Shown one piece after another: positions 40,466 through 51,957 of a stretch of DNA of 64,000 nucleotides. The translations under genes were made by a program, and so were the position numbers. The stretch is from Holothuria scabra (taxonomy: Eukaryota; Echinodermata; Holothuroidea; Aspidochirotida; Holothuriidae). Within the stretch, counting starts at the first letter, position 1. Each line of letters opens with the position of its first letter. The stretch is taken from positions 29,431,455-29,495,454 of the forward strand of contig CM074180.1 in NCBI GenBank assembly GCA_037179385.1. Reading direction: 5' to 3'. The notes under the pieces were generated by a model that was not told where the DNA came from, searched no databases, and saw only the letters and a list, made by a program, of their open reading frames with translations.

Positions 40466-41403
40466 GGTGCCTCTTACTTTCATCCCACATTACACCTTTA
40501 GCTGCTGGAGTTACATGATTCGAAAGAAACTTGCATCTTCAGTGTCTGGTTTTTAATTTTGTCATTTACAGATTTGTGGGAAGAGATATCATCATTCTGA
40601 TATAATATTTTAAGCTCTATGACGCTTTCATGAGTGGGTGGGGTTTAATTAAATACATCCAAGAGCTGAGACCGAAATGACAAGTGTATTTTTAAGGAAT
40701 TGACTGTCTAGGTTGCAGATGTAATTATTTGATATGTACTGAGAGTCTGTGACTCACACAGCTGAAGGAGGTAGGAAGGTATTCATAACCTCTGAGCTTG
40801 ATAAAATTGTGTGTGGTTTAATTATTGATATTATCTTGGAAGCAGGATTAAGAATTTATTAGCATTTGCAAAAAAAAAAATGCAAAACACATTGAGGCGA
40901 AAATGTACCTTTGAAAAAGGTATTGAGTGTCCTTCTGCTTTATGAAAAATTGAAGGACACAGAAGAAGGACTTTGAAAAGATAACACTTTTTACCCACCA
41001 GGCTATGGTATAAAGAGGAACATGCAGTGTAATTGTCATACAGAGGCTTTCCAGTAGGGAACAGACTTTGTGTGTGGGTGTATATTTGAAGGCATGGAAT
41101 AACTTATGAAGAAAAGGTTAATTGTAAAATATTGTGTACCAGTTTTTGAAATTCATGAGTTGTAGCTATATTTTCAAAACATTTCTCAGGACAATCAAAC
41201 CTATGGGGATATGGTATTTCTTGATTACTACAGTTCTGAGTTCAAATTATTGAAGTCTGTAAAACTAGGACGTTTCATTTTGGGTGCTTGATGAGAGCCT
41301 GAAGAATTTAGAAATGAAAGTGCCAGTCTCGGCTACGTTTCAACTAACTCTTTGCTAAGCTGCAGTTTATGCTTTGTTGTCACATATGTAACAGTAGCAG
41401 TCA

Positions 41404-41530
41404 AGTCCAGTCCAGTATTTCAATGCAGTTATTGATTAATTACATATATCAATGTAAACTGGCTGCAGTCCAGTCCAGTATTTCAATGCAGTTATTGACT
41501 AATTATATATCTATCAATGTAAACTGGCTA
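41404..41530. repeat. 63-bp tandem duplication close to the next acceptor
   Basis: AGTCCAGTCCAGTATTTCAA begins at 41404 and 41467. The copies continue through CAATGTAAACTGGCT with small differences near the TACATATATC segment. Confidence 0.9.
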
Positions 41531-41550
41531 TAGCTGCTGAAGCATGGCTC

Positions 41551-41610
41551 AGGTAGCTTAATATTTTGTGAGGTAGCCTAAACTTTTCTGAGGTAGCCTT
41601 ATGTTTTGTG
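41551..41610. repeat. 20-bp tandem repeat, three copies
   Basis: Units AGGTAGCTTAATATTTTGTG, AGGTAGCCTAAACTTTTCTG and AGGTAGCCTTATGTTTTGTG, then a broken fourth AGGCAGC. The array ends 68 bases before the exon 5 boundary. Confidence 0.85.
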
Positions 41611-41678
41611 AGGCAGCTGCAGCCTGAATATATTGACATGAAGCCTTACATATCTGTTTTACCTCTTGACATTTACAG

Positions 41679-41851
41679 TAGATCTAAGCAACAGAATGCT
41701 GAAGGATTAACTGTAGAGAATCTGGTAGAGTTTCTAAATGAGAAGCAGAGAGATCCAAGGCTAAACGAAATACTCTTCCCATTTTACACCAAAGCAAGGG
41801 TGTTGCAGATCATTGAGAGATACGAGCCAGATGCTAATATGAGAAAAGATG
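41679..41851 (+). CDS. PLCB4: PLC-beta exon 5: late EF-hands
   Basis: 173 nt; one base completes a split isoleucine codon and one base is left at the end. The acceptor is ATTTACAG and the donor is GTAAGG. It encodes EGLTVENLVEFLNEKQRDPR followed by [30 protein letters not shown]. The vertebrate counterpart is [26 protein letters not shown]...QIIEMYEPD, nearly the same. The first few residues (IRSKQQNAE) are variable. Confidence 0.97.
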
Positions 41852-42189
41852 GTAAGGTTTCCTGTTCTGTTTGGGAGGATTTCTGTTTGTGAAGACAGCT
41901 GCCATAAGGCCTTACTTTGAGTGTCAAGCTTTATAATGAAATGTTTGCAAAGTCAATTGAATTCATGTTGTTGGTCGAATGAAGTGCAGTTATCTATGGC
42001 AGCAAAAATTACATTAATATTTCTTTTCATCTGCGTATATTTCAGTGGTAAAATATAATATACCCTTTTCTGGGAATGTTGTCATAGGAGGTTGAGTGAC
42101 TTGTTAGTTGTCATAGGAGGGTTTGGGTTTTTTTTTTTTTTTAACTTGTTAGTGAAGGGGTTTCAGAAAGGGGGCATGTTTTTCCCTTT

Positions 42190-42330
42190 TCCTTAGGCCA
42201 TTTCTATTCTGAACACCAAGCACAATGGCAATAGGTTCCATTTTTTTTAATGTCTTTGGTATGAACCAGCTAGGACTTGAACTCCCAACCTCCCAACTGC
42301 AAGTCTGATGTTCCTACTTTGGCGGTGTGT
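42190..42330 (-). repeat. SINE fragment with tRNA-like head, minus orientation
   Basis: Its reverse complement reads CAGACTTGCAGTTGGGAGGT then TGGGAGTTCAAGTCCTAGCT (B-box region), followed by the family's conserved ACCAAAGACATTAAAAAAAA and TGGAACCTATTGCC. The 3' body is missing. The orientation is opposite to the host gene. Confidence 0.7.
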
Positions 42331-42867
42331 TGCCTATTATTGACCTGTTTCCATTGAGAATGAATCAACCTATGAATAAACTGAGATGAACTTCACATGA
42401 ACTTTAATAACAGTCTTGTTGAACCGTAGGGTATTTTAATTATTAACATTTTTATTTATGCATCAGTAAGTATTGGAATCTGTGAAAAGTTGGCAGCTGC
42501 ATGAAACAGTAGTCATTCATGAAAATGTTCCTTTAAGTGAAGTTATCTGTATTAAAAAAACAGGACTCTTGTTGTAGTACTAATAAATATCCTTCAGACC
42601 TTTAATGTTATTTGCAAATGTTCTTAAACAACCTCACTCTAGGGATGTAATTTTATTGTTTCTTTCATGCTAAGGGGTAGTTTTTAGTAAATTTGTTGTA
42701 ATCCCAGTCGAACACGTCGCACTTTCAAAGTTAGAAAAGAATTCTTTTATGAGAGGCCTGTAATTTTTCCAGATCTTTAAATTTTAATGTCTTCACTAAG
42801 AATCAGTTCTCCCCAAAAAGAAATAAGTGGTATAGTGCATGATCCTCAAATAGGTATTGATTGTGAC

Positions 42868-42893
42868 CAGACAGACAGACAGACAGACAGACA
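42868..42893. repeat. (ACAG)n microsatellite
   Basis: An uninterrupted run of about six CAGA units. Confidence 0.9.
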
Positions 42894-43365
42894 CATAATT
42901 GGATCTTTCAATAAAAGAAAACAAACTCTCCCAAAAATTACATTCTCTTCCAAAGGATGAGGAAGGACATTTTGTAATTTTAAAAAGTAGATTTCCTTTA
43001 TACGCCAAAGGGCACATGATTATTTCAGTAAAATTTTCCTTTCTTGGCAACCGCTTAGTTTGAGAATCATCGACATAAGGAAGAGTTGAAGGTCCGTATA
43101 AAGAACAATCCTGAGGGCAATTCATCTGGATATATCCTATAAATGATTGTATAATTTCTCAGTCTGATGTTTTCAATGCATTCAATCTATCTCTACCATT
43201 TGATGTATGAACAAAAAAGTCTTGTGTGAAATTTTTGAAGTAGGCCTGTAGTTTGTTTTATATTCTTTGCTTTATCATCAAACATTTTCAGTCATAGTCT
43301 GATCATATCAACTAACACTAAAAGAGTGCTTTGACCCAAGTTTTCTTTTCTTACTGCTGTTTCAG

Positions 43366-43576
43366 AGCAACTAAGTTTTGATGGCTTTTGTAGATACTTG
43401 ATGTCGGATGAAAATGCACCAGTGTTTTTAGACCGGCTAGATCTTTATCAAGACATGGACCAACCTCTGTCACACTACTTCATAAATTCCTCTCACAATA
43501 CATACCTGATCGGAAGGCAGTTTGGTGGAAAATCATCTGTCGAAATGTACAGACAAGTTTTACTGGCTGGCTGCAG
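43366..43576 (+). CDS. PLCB4: PLC-beta exon 6: start of catalytic X box
   Basis: 211 nt; two bases complete a glutamate codon and two are left over. The acceptor is GCTGTTTCAG and the donor is GTAATT. It encodes [20 protein letters not shown], then [20 protein letters not shown] and [15 protein letters not shown]. The His of SSHNTY is the first catalytic histidine of the family (His311 in PLC-delta1) and the following Asn is a calcium ligand. Both are intact. The [15 protein letters not shown] segment links the EF-hands to the barrel. Confidence 0.98.
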
Positions 43577-46469
43577 GTAATTTGTTTGTTAAGGTCAACT
43601 TACTAGTTCATGAGATAGCAGGGAAAGTTGGGTTAGGTTAGGCTTGAAAGGGTTTTAATCTTCAACTTGTAACATCCTGGCTTTATCTAGCGGCACCCAT
43701 CTTTTTTTTTTTTCCAGTCGTTGGGCATAGGAATGTTATCCCTGCTCCATTGCTTATTCTGAGCATCACATGCATCTACTACAGTAGTTTCTATTGGAAG
43801 TCGGGTTAAGCATACAGATGTACAGATCATTGCATATTAAATGTTGCATTTAAAATAAGTTGGCACTGTTGTGATGAGGTCACATTATACTACATGGGCA
43901 TGAACATTTTTTTTTTTTTTGAAATGACAGAGATGTAGTCATGTCTTGATTTGAGTCACAACCATCCAACTCAACATGAATTGAAAAATTTTGGGGAAAT
44001 ATCAGCTGTTGAAATAATATAAGAGACTTGAGTGAGTAAATTGACTTGAGTTTCTAAGACCACTTGCTGAGGAAAGAGAGACTTGACTTCATCTCTGTTA
44101 ACCAGAGATTTAAAACTGAATGTTTAATCTTTGAATTCTACAAAATCAAAATTAATGCATTGTCAAGGTATCAGGGAATGAAGAGCATTGGATGGCAAGT
44201 TACTGTTTGACTATGAGTAGTCAGGAAATGACAAATTTCATTGTAGTTAAACCTGGATTCCACACTCGTTATTACTGGAATAGTCATTATCAGGAAGAAT
44301 GATAAAATGCTGCAAAAAGAGAAAAAAGTAAAGAAACTATCGCCATAACACGTTTCAAAGAAACAAATACAAGTAGAGACATAAAACACAATATAGAAAT
44401 AACATTTCACCTTGTCAAAAGTGAGTTACTTATGAAATCATATGACCGTAAAAGTGGCACAAATGGAAGATGCTTCTTGAATCAAGCCTGATTTAGAACT
44501 GGCCTTGAATACTAAAATTTTCAATAGTTTATTTGATATTCTCAAAAGATGCATCCATGCATTTACTGGCTGTTGTAGTCTGAAAGCACGGAAAAAAAGC
44601 TTCTTTGCATGGTATAGCAAATCCTTGGCAATTGCTTCTCATTGGTGACAGAAGTGGGATTGAAGTGGTAACAAGAGTATGCTTCATCAGGTAATTTTAC
44701 CAATGACCTTTTCCTTTTGTAGAGAGAAGTGCCGAGTTTCCAACAATACCTTCCCCATTTTTATAGTGGGTGTTGTGTTACAATTACCATGTGAATACAT
44801 GTGCCTGTTTGGCATTACTTGGTACTTCACAAGTAGGCGTGTAAAAACAGATTGAAAATATACCCTACTTGTAATTGTCTCTAGATTTGTCATCTCCTGA
44901 AGCCACACACTCTCAAATTAGCATCATTAAGAAGTTTGCGGTAAAAGATGGGACTTTTTTATTTACAACAGTGAACCAGTATCTGCTTTCTCTTTTCTTT
45001 TGTCTGTTTTATTTCTCTTCCTTAAATGTCAAGTGACCCTTGTGTTTGTTGATATGAAAGGCCAAGGGCTGAACAGGGGTATTCAATTAGTAATAACCTC
45101 CTCCTAGTACAAGCTTTGCAGCTACCACTCACTATCAATTTTTGGGCTGTGTGGGCGGAGAAGTTCAAGGCTTCAGTTAGTAAAATTGGATTGGATTGCC
45201 CACAAAATTGCTTGAAAATACCTTCCACAAGATGCAAAGGTTCAGTATTACTAATTTGTAGATCTGTTTTATTAGAGAAGTAAAAAGGGTTGTTGAAGTG
45301 TGAGAATTAAAAGCAAAATTTGGTGAAGAAATGTTTTTAACATTTCTGGAAGCACAACTGGGTCTTGCAGTGTGTTCATAAACCTCTGTTACCTTGCTTT
45401 TTAGATATTTCTTTTGGAAAGATTATAAGAAGTAGAAGACTGCCGTTTGTCACTCTCTTGAGTTTCCATGGCTTGACAGCATTTGACCATTAGCCAAGGA
45501 GTTACCTTTTAAGCAGAAATACATAAGTGCAGAGGGAAGGACATAATGTCCATTACCAGCCTTGTCTCCAACACATTAAAAACTATAAAATGAATTCAAT
45601 ATGACATTGTTTGGCTTCCAGCCAGCAAGAATGTGGATTGCTGTAAATGCAGTAAATTTATCACATTTTGGACAGAAATGTGACGTCAATTCCAGGAAAG
45701 GACTTCCCTCATGATAGATATGCTGAAACCCTCCAATTGTCTTGGAGTCATTACTTATTTTCTTTGTTTTGACATGTTTAGCTGACCTTTGTCAAAGATA
45801 AAATGAAACATGGAGGCATTTGTAACTTAGTTGAAATCAATATTAACAAATCACAAAAAAAAAACACTTTCACAAGAAGACACAAGTAGAAATTTAGCTT
45901 GGGTGTGAAGAGGGAGGTGCTGAAGTTTTTTGATCGTGAAATTAAACATATTGACTTTCCAAAGTAGATTTCTTAAAATACCTCTTATTTAGATATCTTG
46001 AGTGTTGTTATATCAGTAATGCCCATGGCAATTCAGAGAGTAAGCATTTGCAGCTAGCCACAGCTTCTTTAGACTTTCTTTCCGATTTTTGATGACTATC
46101 ATATTGCTAGTAGAGAAGGACCATGGACAGATTTGATGACAGAGAAAGTCAGACATTTTCACCAGCAAAAAAAGAAAGATTAAGAAGGGTTTGGATAATC
46201 CCCAGAGGTTTCTATTAAATTGTTCAAAAATTACTACTCTTCTATAAACTGAGCTTTCAGAGACCAATAGAATCAAATTTTTCTTTTAATAAAATTTAAT
46301 GAAGTGTTATTACAACATTATTTGGCCTGGCTTTTGAAACACTTGCTTACCCCTGCTTTATGTTAGAATGCACCAAACTGGGACAACTCATTTTGTGTGT
46401 TATACAACTGGAATGATCAAAAGAATCCCTCAACCACTCTTCTTGTGTATAATTTACATGGCATTCTTT

Positions 46470-46624
46470 GGGGCAATGTGCACTGTTTAACAAGAAATTT
46501 CCTTACTGGCTAACGATAGTCTAATCCCTAACCTAATCCCTAACCCTAACAAAGAATACAATCGATACAATACAATGGCAGCAACCAATCAAGAGACACC
46601 TTGTTAAGCAGTGCGCATCTACCT
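46470..46624. mobile_element. Short MITE with 8-bp target duplication and a telomere-like run
   Basis: 155 bp. CATTCTTT flanks it exactly (46462-46469 and 46625-46632). The ends form an ungapped imperfect inverted repeat of 25 bp. Its best part is ATGTGCACTGTTTAACAAG on the left and ATGCGCACTGCTTAACAAG as the reverse complement of the right (17 of 19). The interior includes an imperfect CCCTAA array at 46522-46550. There is no coding capacity. An 8-bp duplication fits hAT or P type elements. Confidence 0.75.
46522..46550. repeat. Imperfect telomere-like (CCCTAA) run
   Basis: It reads as CTAATCCCTAACCTAATCCC followed by TAACCCTAAC. It is too short and irregular to be a former telomere end, and it lies inside the MITE. 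Confidence 0.8.
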
Positions 46625-46968
46625 CATTCTTTTCCTTTAACACTTCACACAAAAGCATGCAATTTTCCATTGACCAACTTGCTCATCCTCACTGCCAGTG
46701 AAGCAAAGCAAAGTAGAGCTAAGTACCTAAACTGAAAACCAAAGGTGCTCACTGTATGAAAGCTGTCAGCATATGACAACAGTTTTCAATTAAGTAATTT
46801 GCTTTGCATTGCTTTGTCTTGCTTTGCTGTTAGTTTGAAAGCATCTTTATATCAAGAGCCAAACAACAAAATCTTTTGAGTACTTCTTACTCTCAGTACA
46901 TACCAAGAAGTTTAGTGGGTGGACCTTTGATCATTGTTTAATGCAGCATTTCTGTTTTTCTCTTTTAG

Positions 46969-47062
46969 ATGTGTTGAACTAGATTGTTGGGATGGTCGTG
47001 GTGAAGACCAAGAACCTATTATAACTCATGGTTTAGCTATGTGTTCAGATGTTCTTTACAAG
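46969..47062 (+). CDS. PLCB4: PLC-beta exon 7: X-box catalytic core
   Basis: 94 nt; one base completes an arginine codon and it ends in phase 0. The acceptor is TCTTTTAG and the donor is GTAATG. It encodes [20 protein letters not shown] and then [11 protein letters not shown]. The Glu and Asp of ELDCWDG are the calcium-binding pair (Glu341/Asp343 in PLC-delta1), and the His of ITHG is the second catalytic histidine (His356). All are intact, so this part of the enzyme should be active. Confidence 0.98.
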
Positions 47063-47437
47063 GTAATGTAATAGTTTCTGTACATGTAACACAAAGAGAC
47101 CATAACACCCATATCTTTAATTTCATTCCAGCCAACAAGAACCTTGTAATACTACACAGATCGTGAGCTAACATACATGAAATGTATGATTGTATCCTGT
47201 CCTGTAGTGTAAAACTCTTGTGCTATCCACCATACATTTCAAAATATTGTAAACTGGGTGAAGTGTAGGCTCATCTTTCCATCAGTTGGTTTAGCAGGTA
47301 GTGGATGTAAGTTGTACCCATACCGATAAAGGAAGAATGAAAGGAATATTGTTGGAAATGAATATTGATTACAACCAATTGATCCAGTGATTTCTGTGAT
47401 GGATTTGTGAGCAAACATTGCAAGTAAATGGCATTGC

Positions 47438-47599
47438 CAGGCGCTGATCCAAGGGGGGCTTTTACGACCCTAGCCCTCCCTTTTTTGCCACCTTAACAAT
47501 GAAACATACGGGAAATTAGGAGTGCAATTCCCTCACACCCCTGCTTTCTCTTAGGTCAGCCTCCCCCCCCCCAATTTGGAATGTCTGGACCTACGCCTG
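47438..47599. mobile_element. Short CAG...CTG element with 5-bp target duplication
   Basis: 162 bp. ATTGC lies on both sides (47433-47437 and 47600-47604). The termini CAGGCGCTGATCCA and CAGGCGTAGGTCCA (reverse complement of the right end) match at 11 of 14. The interior has G-rich and C-rich tracts. Terminal style and duplication length match 14286-14657, though the interiors differ. Confidence 0.6.
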
Positions 47600-47756
47600 A
47601 TTGCAATAGTTATATCAGGTTAATCTTTGTGACCCCTTTTTGCACCAGCAGCTAAGGGCTATCAATGTTAGGTACATGCCCATATATTACTTGCCAGTTC
47701 AAAAAATGTTACAATTATGTTCGTAGCTGGCCATTATACAGCCACCTACAAAATTG

Positions 47757-47821
47757 ATTGTAACATTTCTTGAGCTAGTTAGTAAATTACTATTAAATAC
47801 TAGCTCAAGAAATGTTACAAT
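47757..47821. repeat. Perfect 23-bp inverted repeat with 19-base loop
   Basis: The arm ATTGTAACATTTCTTGAGCT(AGT) at 47757-47779 is exactly complementary to 47799-47821. The right arm continues into a phrase (AAATGTTACAATGATGTTTG) that also occurs, slightly changed, at 47704-47723. Confidence 0.95.
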
Positions 47822-48258
47822 GATGTTTGTAGGAAGCCACTTTACAGATATCTTGTAAAATTCTAGATGCAAACATAAATTAGTTGTAGGTCTGTAAGAA
47901 GTCCTCTGTTTGAAATTTTTTTGTTTACCAAACAAGGACTATTAGTCTGTTACAGTCACAACTATAAACACAAGGACAACCACAAATACAGTCTTAGTCC
48001 CCACCAAGTTTACAACTACCCTATCCACAGTGACAGCCAAAGTGACAGTCATGAGCAACAGGCAGGCGCAACCACAACAGCAATATTTACAGACATAACC
48101 ATGGCAAAATAAGCCACAACTTATACCAAAATGACATCTTGTGATAGAATCAATGGATAATCAAGATATATTCATCAGCTTTTTCTCCCAAATTTTTACT
48201 GACAGTTAGACATAAAAACTGTACTTGAATTTCTGTTATTCATCTTTCTGTTATGCAG

Positions 48259-48423
48259 GATGTCATTCAAGCTATCAAGGAAACAGCTTTTGTTACAACT
48301 GATTGTCCAGTCATTCTTAGCTTTGAGAACCATTGCAGTAAAGCACAGCAGTACAAAATTGCAAAATATGCAGAAGAAATCCTTGGAGATTACTTGCTAA
48401 CAGAACCCTTTGAGGATCACCCG
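48259..48423 (+). CDS. PLCB4: PLC-beta exon 8: X-box core
   Basis: 165 nt, phase 0 at both ends. The acceptor is TTATGCAG and the donor is GTAGGT. It encodes [20 protein letters not shown], then [20 protein letters not shown] and [15 protein letters not shown]. The Glu of SFENHC is the fourth calcium ligand position (Glu390 in PLC-delta1). The match to vertebrate PLCB4 ([28 protein letters not shown]) is very close. Confidence 0.98.
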
Positions 48424-50584
48424 GTAGGTGTTTTTCTTAATATTCAGTCAGGTTTTAGTTTACTTTTCTTCTCTTTCTGTTTCATTTCTTTGCTTTTTGT
48501 TGAAGTTTTTTCATCATTTTGAAAAATTTGTGTATAAGCTTTGTCCAATCATTTCGGATTAAAGTGTGGAAAAGATGCTACAAACATGCTGTGATTTGTT
48601 TGACAGCTCGGATCCACATGGATGAGTTAATTTTACACTTGAATGTAATATTTTTGCTGATTTCTTTTGAATGCACATATGACCTTAGTTTGTGATCATT
48701 TCAGTACTAGATGTATTTTATGTTGTATTGTGTTTCTTCAAATTCAGTCAAAATACAACAAGTAGAAAAGAACAAGTTCCAAAGGAGAGAAACTTCTTTT
48801 GTAATTTTTTACTTGTTATTTGTGTATCTAAAGTGGCACCTTTTGAAAGCCAGCATTGATTAAGACTTGTCTGGTAGCAGGGACATTGTCACAAATATCA
48901 GTTACACAAAGGGCTACATCAGCAAGAATTTACCTTTCTCTCTGTACCATACACTCCATACCTTTTATGAGTGGTTCTTTTTAATTTTGTGAGACACAGT
49001 TTATTAAATAATTGTCAAATTTGTGGCAGATAATCTTCCAAATTGAAAGTTACCTCTAAGATCTTAGATAGAAGAGTTCATTCATATTTAGTAATATTGG
49101 TTCATTACACTCCCATTTCTGTTTGTTATCCCAAAATAAATTCACAGTAGAGGATAAAGTTACTCATTTTAGTTTGGGTTGTGCTGTTTTATTGTAGTTA
49201 TTCAATAACAAAGACCATGCGTTTGGTGTAACGGTAGAGCAACCGCCTCACACACGGAAGGCCCAGGTTCGCTTCCCAGGTCGAGTCCTACCAAAGACTC
49301 TAAAAATGGAACCTACTGCCTCTGTGTGTGATGCTCTGCATAAGCGAAGGAGTGGGGAAAACAAGCCAGTGAGCCACAACTGGAAAAAAGATGTGGCCGG
49401 CTCAACTTGAACCAATAGGTTGGAGACTGGGTCGTAAAACTCGAACTAAACTTAATAACAAGATTTTGGTTCCTTGCCATTAGTTAAATAAAATAATTGT
49501 TTTGTATGAATGACCAAGGTAAAATAACTCTGGACCTGTGCTTTAGAACAAGATAATGCACTCGCAAGAGTCATTGCTTATATTGTTGGATACATTCTGC
49601 ACTTTTCGATGGTCATACATCATCCTGAGCTAATGCATGGTCCAAAGTGGTTTATCTTTCCATTATTTTCATGGGAGACAGTCTTCATGTTTTGCAATTT
49701 CAAAGATAACTACAAGATGCTAGGGTATTCTGTGATCTTCAAAACTGTATAGTACAAGAACTTTTTGTCACTCTTTAGCCTTTATTGAATATCAACATTC
49801 CGAAGTTCTAAAGTTCATGTTACTTGTGTCATGAGTATTTTTTAGTGGTATTTATTAGTCCATCACTGAGAATTTAAGTTGACCTCATATTAAAGAGGCT
49901 CATTGAGTAGATATCCATAACTCAATGAGAATGTTTAACGGTCACTACCACATGATAACACTATAGTTTAAGTTCCCAGAAACTAGTAATGTGTTCCCGC
50001 TGTTTCATGATTTCAGACTAATACACAATCTATTAATGGAAAGATTTAGCCAATGTTTCAAAAAAGATTTGTAGCAACTGGCTATGATCTGATCTTCACA
50101 AAAGTACATAGTATATGAACTTTTTGTGATTTAACTGCAATATCAACTTTAGCTTTGAAGTTCTAAAATTAATGTTGCTGGTGTCATAAATTTTGCGTAA
50201 TGAAATTGAAAAGTCCACCTCTTTTACATAACCAGGAGTTAGTAACATGTTCCATGATTTCAGGCATAGATTAAGCTGTGTCAAACAAAAATGGTGCTAT
50301 TAATTGAGAACACAACTCAACAGAAGAATTATTGATAATGCCCCAGTGACAACTAAAATCAAAATTCTTTACTTTACTGAAAAGTGAAAAATTTGTTATA
50401 ACACTTATGCAAAAAATGGTACAAAGAAAAAAAAACCAAATGAGTATTCCTAAATAAAGATGGTTATTAACTTTAACAACTTACTCTGTTGCCTTTGCAT
50501 CAAGTTTTGCTTTTTGTTTTAAGATGCTTGGTATCCAAGTTTCAAGTGTTTTTTTATCTTGATGACATTTGTTTTCTTTTTCAG
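48424..50584 (+). other. Intron (2.2 kb)
   Basis: GTAGGT...TTTCAG, phase 0. It contains one full-length SINE (49215-49453). The rest is AT-rich with no exon. Confidence 0.9.
49215..49453 (+). mobile_element. Full-length tRNA-derived SINE
   Basis: The head is tRNA-like: TGGTGTAACGGTAGAGC (A box) and GGTTCGCTTCCCAGG (B box). It is followed by the family body ACCAAAGACTCTAAAAATGG, CCAGTGAGCCACAACTGGAA and GAGACTGGGTCGTAAAACTC. Direct repeats AATAACAAAGA (49204-49214) and AATAACAAGA (49454-49463) flank it as a target duplication. It is probably among the younger copies, because its B box is near consensus. Confidence 0.9.
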
Positions 50585-50675
50585 CTGGAAAGCAACGTAC
50601 CACTTCCATCACCTAACAGACTCAAAAGAAAAATTCTCATCAAAAATAAAAGATTAAAACCTGAGGTTGAAAAAA
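50585..50675 (+). CDS. PLCB4: PLC-beta exon 9: end of X box
   Basis: 91 nt, phase 0 in, one base left over. The acceptor is CTTTTTCAG and the donor is GTAAGT. It encodes [20 protein letters not shown] and then [10 protein letters not shown]. The lysines of the KRKILIKNK segment are at the phosphoinositide-binding positions of the X box. The vertebrate PLCB4 segment [25 protein letters not shown] is almost identical. Confidence 0.97.
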
Positions 50676-51651
50676 GTAAGTCATTGCCAGTGAGGACAGC
50701 ATACCCAGTTCTGTTTACATTTTCCATAGAAAAGGAAGTATCTTTGATAAAAAGATGGAACAAGCTAGGATATGTATTTCTTCAATTCCTTTATCACTGG
50801 TACCCTATTCAACACTTTTTAATGCTTCTAAATTTGTTTGTCTGACTATTTATGATGAACATGAGAAGGGCGGTTTCTTTCAAACTGTGATAAATACATA
50901 CCATTTAAATCAGGTATTCAAATAGGGACCGTTGATAAGAGTATTACTTGTCTGCCTTTTGACCACTTATTACTCAATATGTTGGGTCAATAAATATTCA
51001 ATTTGTTGAATGTGGTGAACCAATCAATGGCATCACCAGGAGTATGATTAAGTTTTATGCTTAAAATTTCAAATGTATCTTTTTACACTTTTTAAACTAA
51101 AGGGAACTCTTATGAGGGTAATATGTAGAAAAAAAAAAAGAAAAAAAAGTTGCCAGCAGATTCTGAATGCTAGTGTGATAGCTTCCCTTCCTAATGAATA
51201 TGTTTGTCTTGAGACTATGTAACTTTCCTGTTGTAATTATTATTTCTATGCAATTTGCTTAAGTGTTATGAAAGTGAAATAAACGAAACGGAACAAACTA
51301 TAATGCAAATCTTCTTGATTATGACATTTAAGTGTAATAGCCTTAGATGTATTCTTGTCCTATGGGCAAATGAAAAAAGAAAATACACCTTGCTCTGGTG
51401 AAATATGTTTGCCATCATTTTGATAGCCAGATAATGATAAACAGAATTATTTATGAAGTAAGCTTTCTTGCTTTAAGTGTTATTGCTGGATTTGAATCAC
51501 TTATACTTCCAATTAAAAATTGCAAAAATAAAAGAAAACAAAATTGCAGGTAGTACATTGCTGCCAAATGCAAATTGGTGGTTGAATTTTTGTGTTACTT
51601 TTAAAATGATCTAAGACTCTTCAAATAGTCCCCCATTTTAAAGGTATTTAA

Positions 51652-51957
51652 GGCAATTGGTTGAATTATAAGGGAGTCAACTTTCACCCCAAACTACAAT
51701 TTTTGTAGCAGTCCATGGAAATTCTTAATTTTCACAGCTCTTTGATTGAAAGCAAGTTCAAAAATGCAGAGCATTATATCTTAGTTTACACAGCATGGAC
51801 TGTACTGAGAGTGTTTCGACTACATGCAGGGGGCTTGGGTATACACCTTGAAGCAATTAACTGAGATTGTGTCTGAATGAGGATTAGTTATAGAAAGTTG
51901 TGGGAGGGGAACGTATGTTAGGAGAATTGGAACTTTTGGGGTGAGAGAATTAGGCCT
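51652..51957. mobile_element. TTAA-flanked MITE, copy 2
   Basis: Diverged relative of 20289-20592 in the same orientation. Shared phrases are TTTCACCCCAAACTACAATT, CAGCTCTTTGATTGA, CTGAGATTGTGTCTG and GGGGTGAGAGAA. TTAA occurs at 51648-51651 and 51958-51961. The left end carries extra sequence relative to copy 1, so its exact left boundary is uncertain. Confidence 0.65.

Larger units (their letters stand above)
34081..41678 (+). other. Intron (7.6 kb) rich in duplications and a hAT-like MITE
   Basis: GTAAGT...TTACAG, phase 2. It contains a MITE with 8-bp target duplication (34837-35505), two separate 63-bp tandem duplications (36594-36719 and 41404-41530), a 20-bp triplet repeat (41551-41610), and a diverged dispersed repeat pair (about 36766-37075 and 39035-39350). 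It also has a perfect AGGTCA-A-AGGTCA site at 37795-37807. No exon was supported. Confidence 0.85.
41852..43365 (+). other. Intron (1.5 kb)
   Basis: GTAAGG...TTTCAG, phase 1. It contains a minus-oriented SINE fragment (about 42190-42330) and an (ACAG)n microsatellite (about 42868-42893). No exon was seen. Confidence 0.9.
43577..46968 (+). other. Intron (3.4 kb)
   Basis: GTAATT...TTTTAG, phase 2. It contains a 155-bp MITE (46470-46624) with 8-bp target duplication; otherwise AT-rich unassigned DNA with poly-T runs. Confidence 0.88.
47063..48258 (+). other. Intron (1.2 kb)
   Basis: GTAATG...TATGCAG, phase 0. It contains a 162-bp CAG...CTG element (47438-47599) and a perfect 23-bp inverted repeat (47757-47821). 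Confidence 0.9.

Noticed and set aside
46522..46550. Ancient chromosome-end fusion indicated by CCCTAA repeats
   Set aside because: The run is under 30 bases, irregular, and sits inside a MITE with target duplication, which explains it better.
49219..49290. tRNA gene candidate
   Set aside because: A and B boxes are present, but they belong to the head of a SINE with matching copies elsewhere and no complete cloverleaf.
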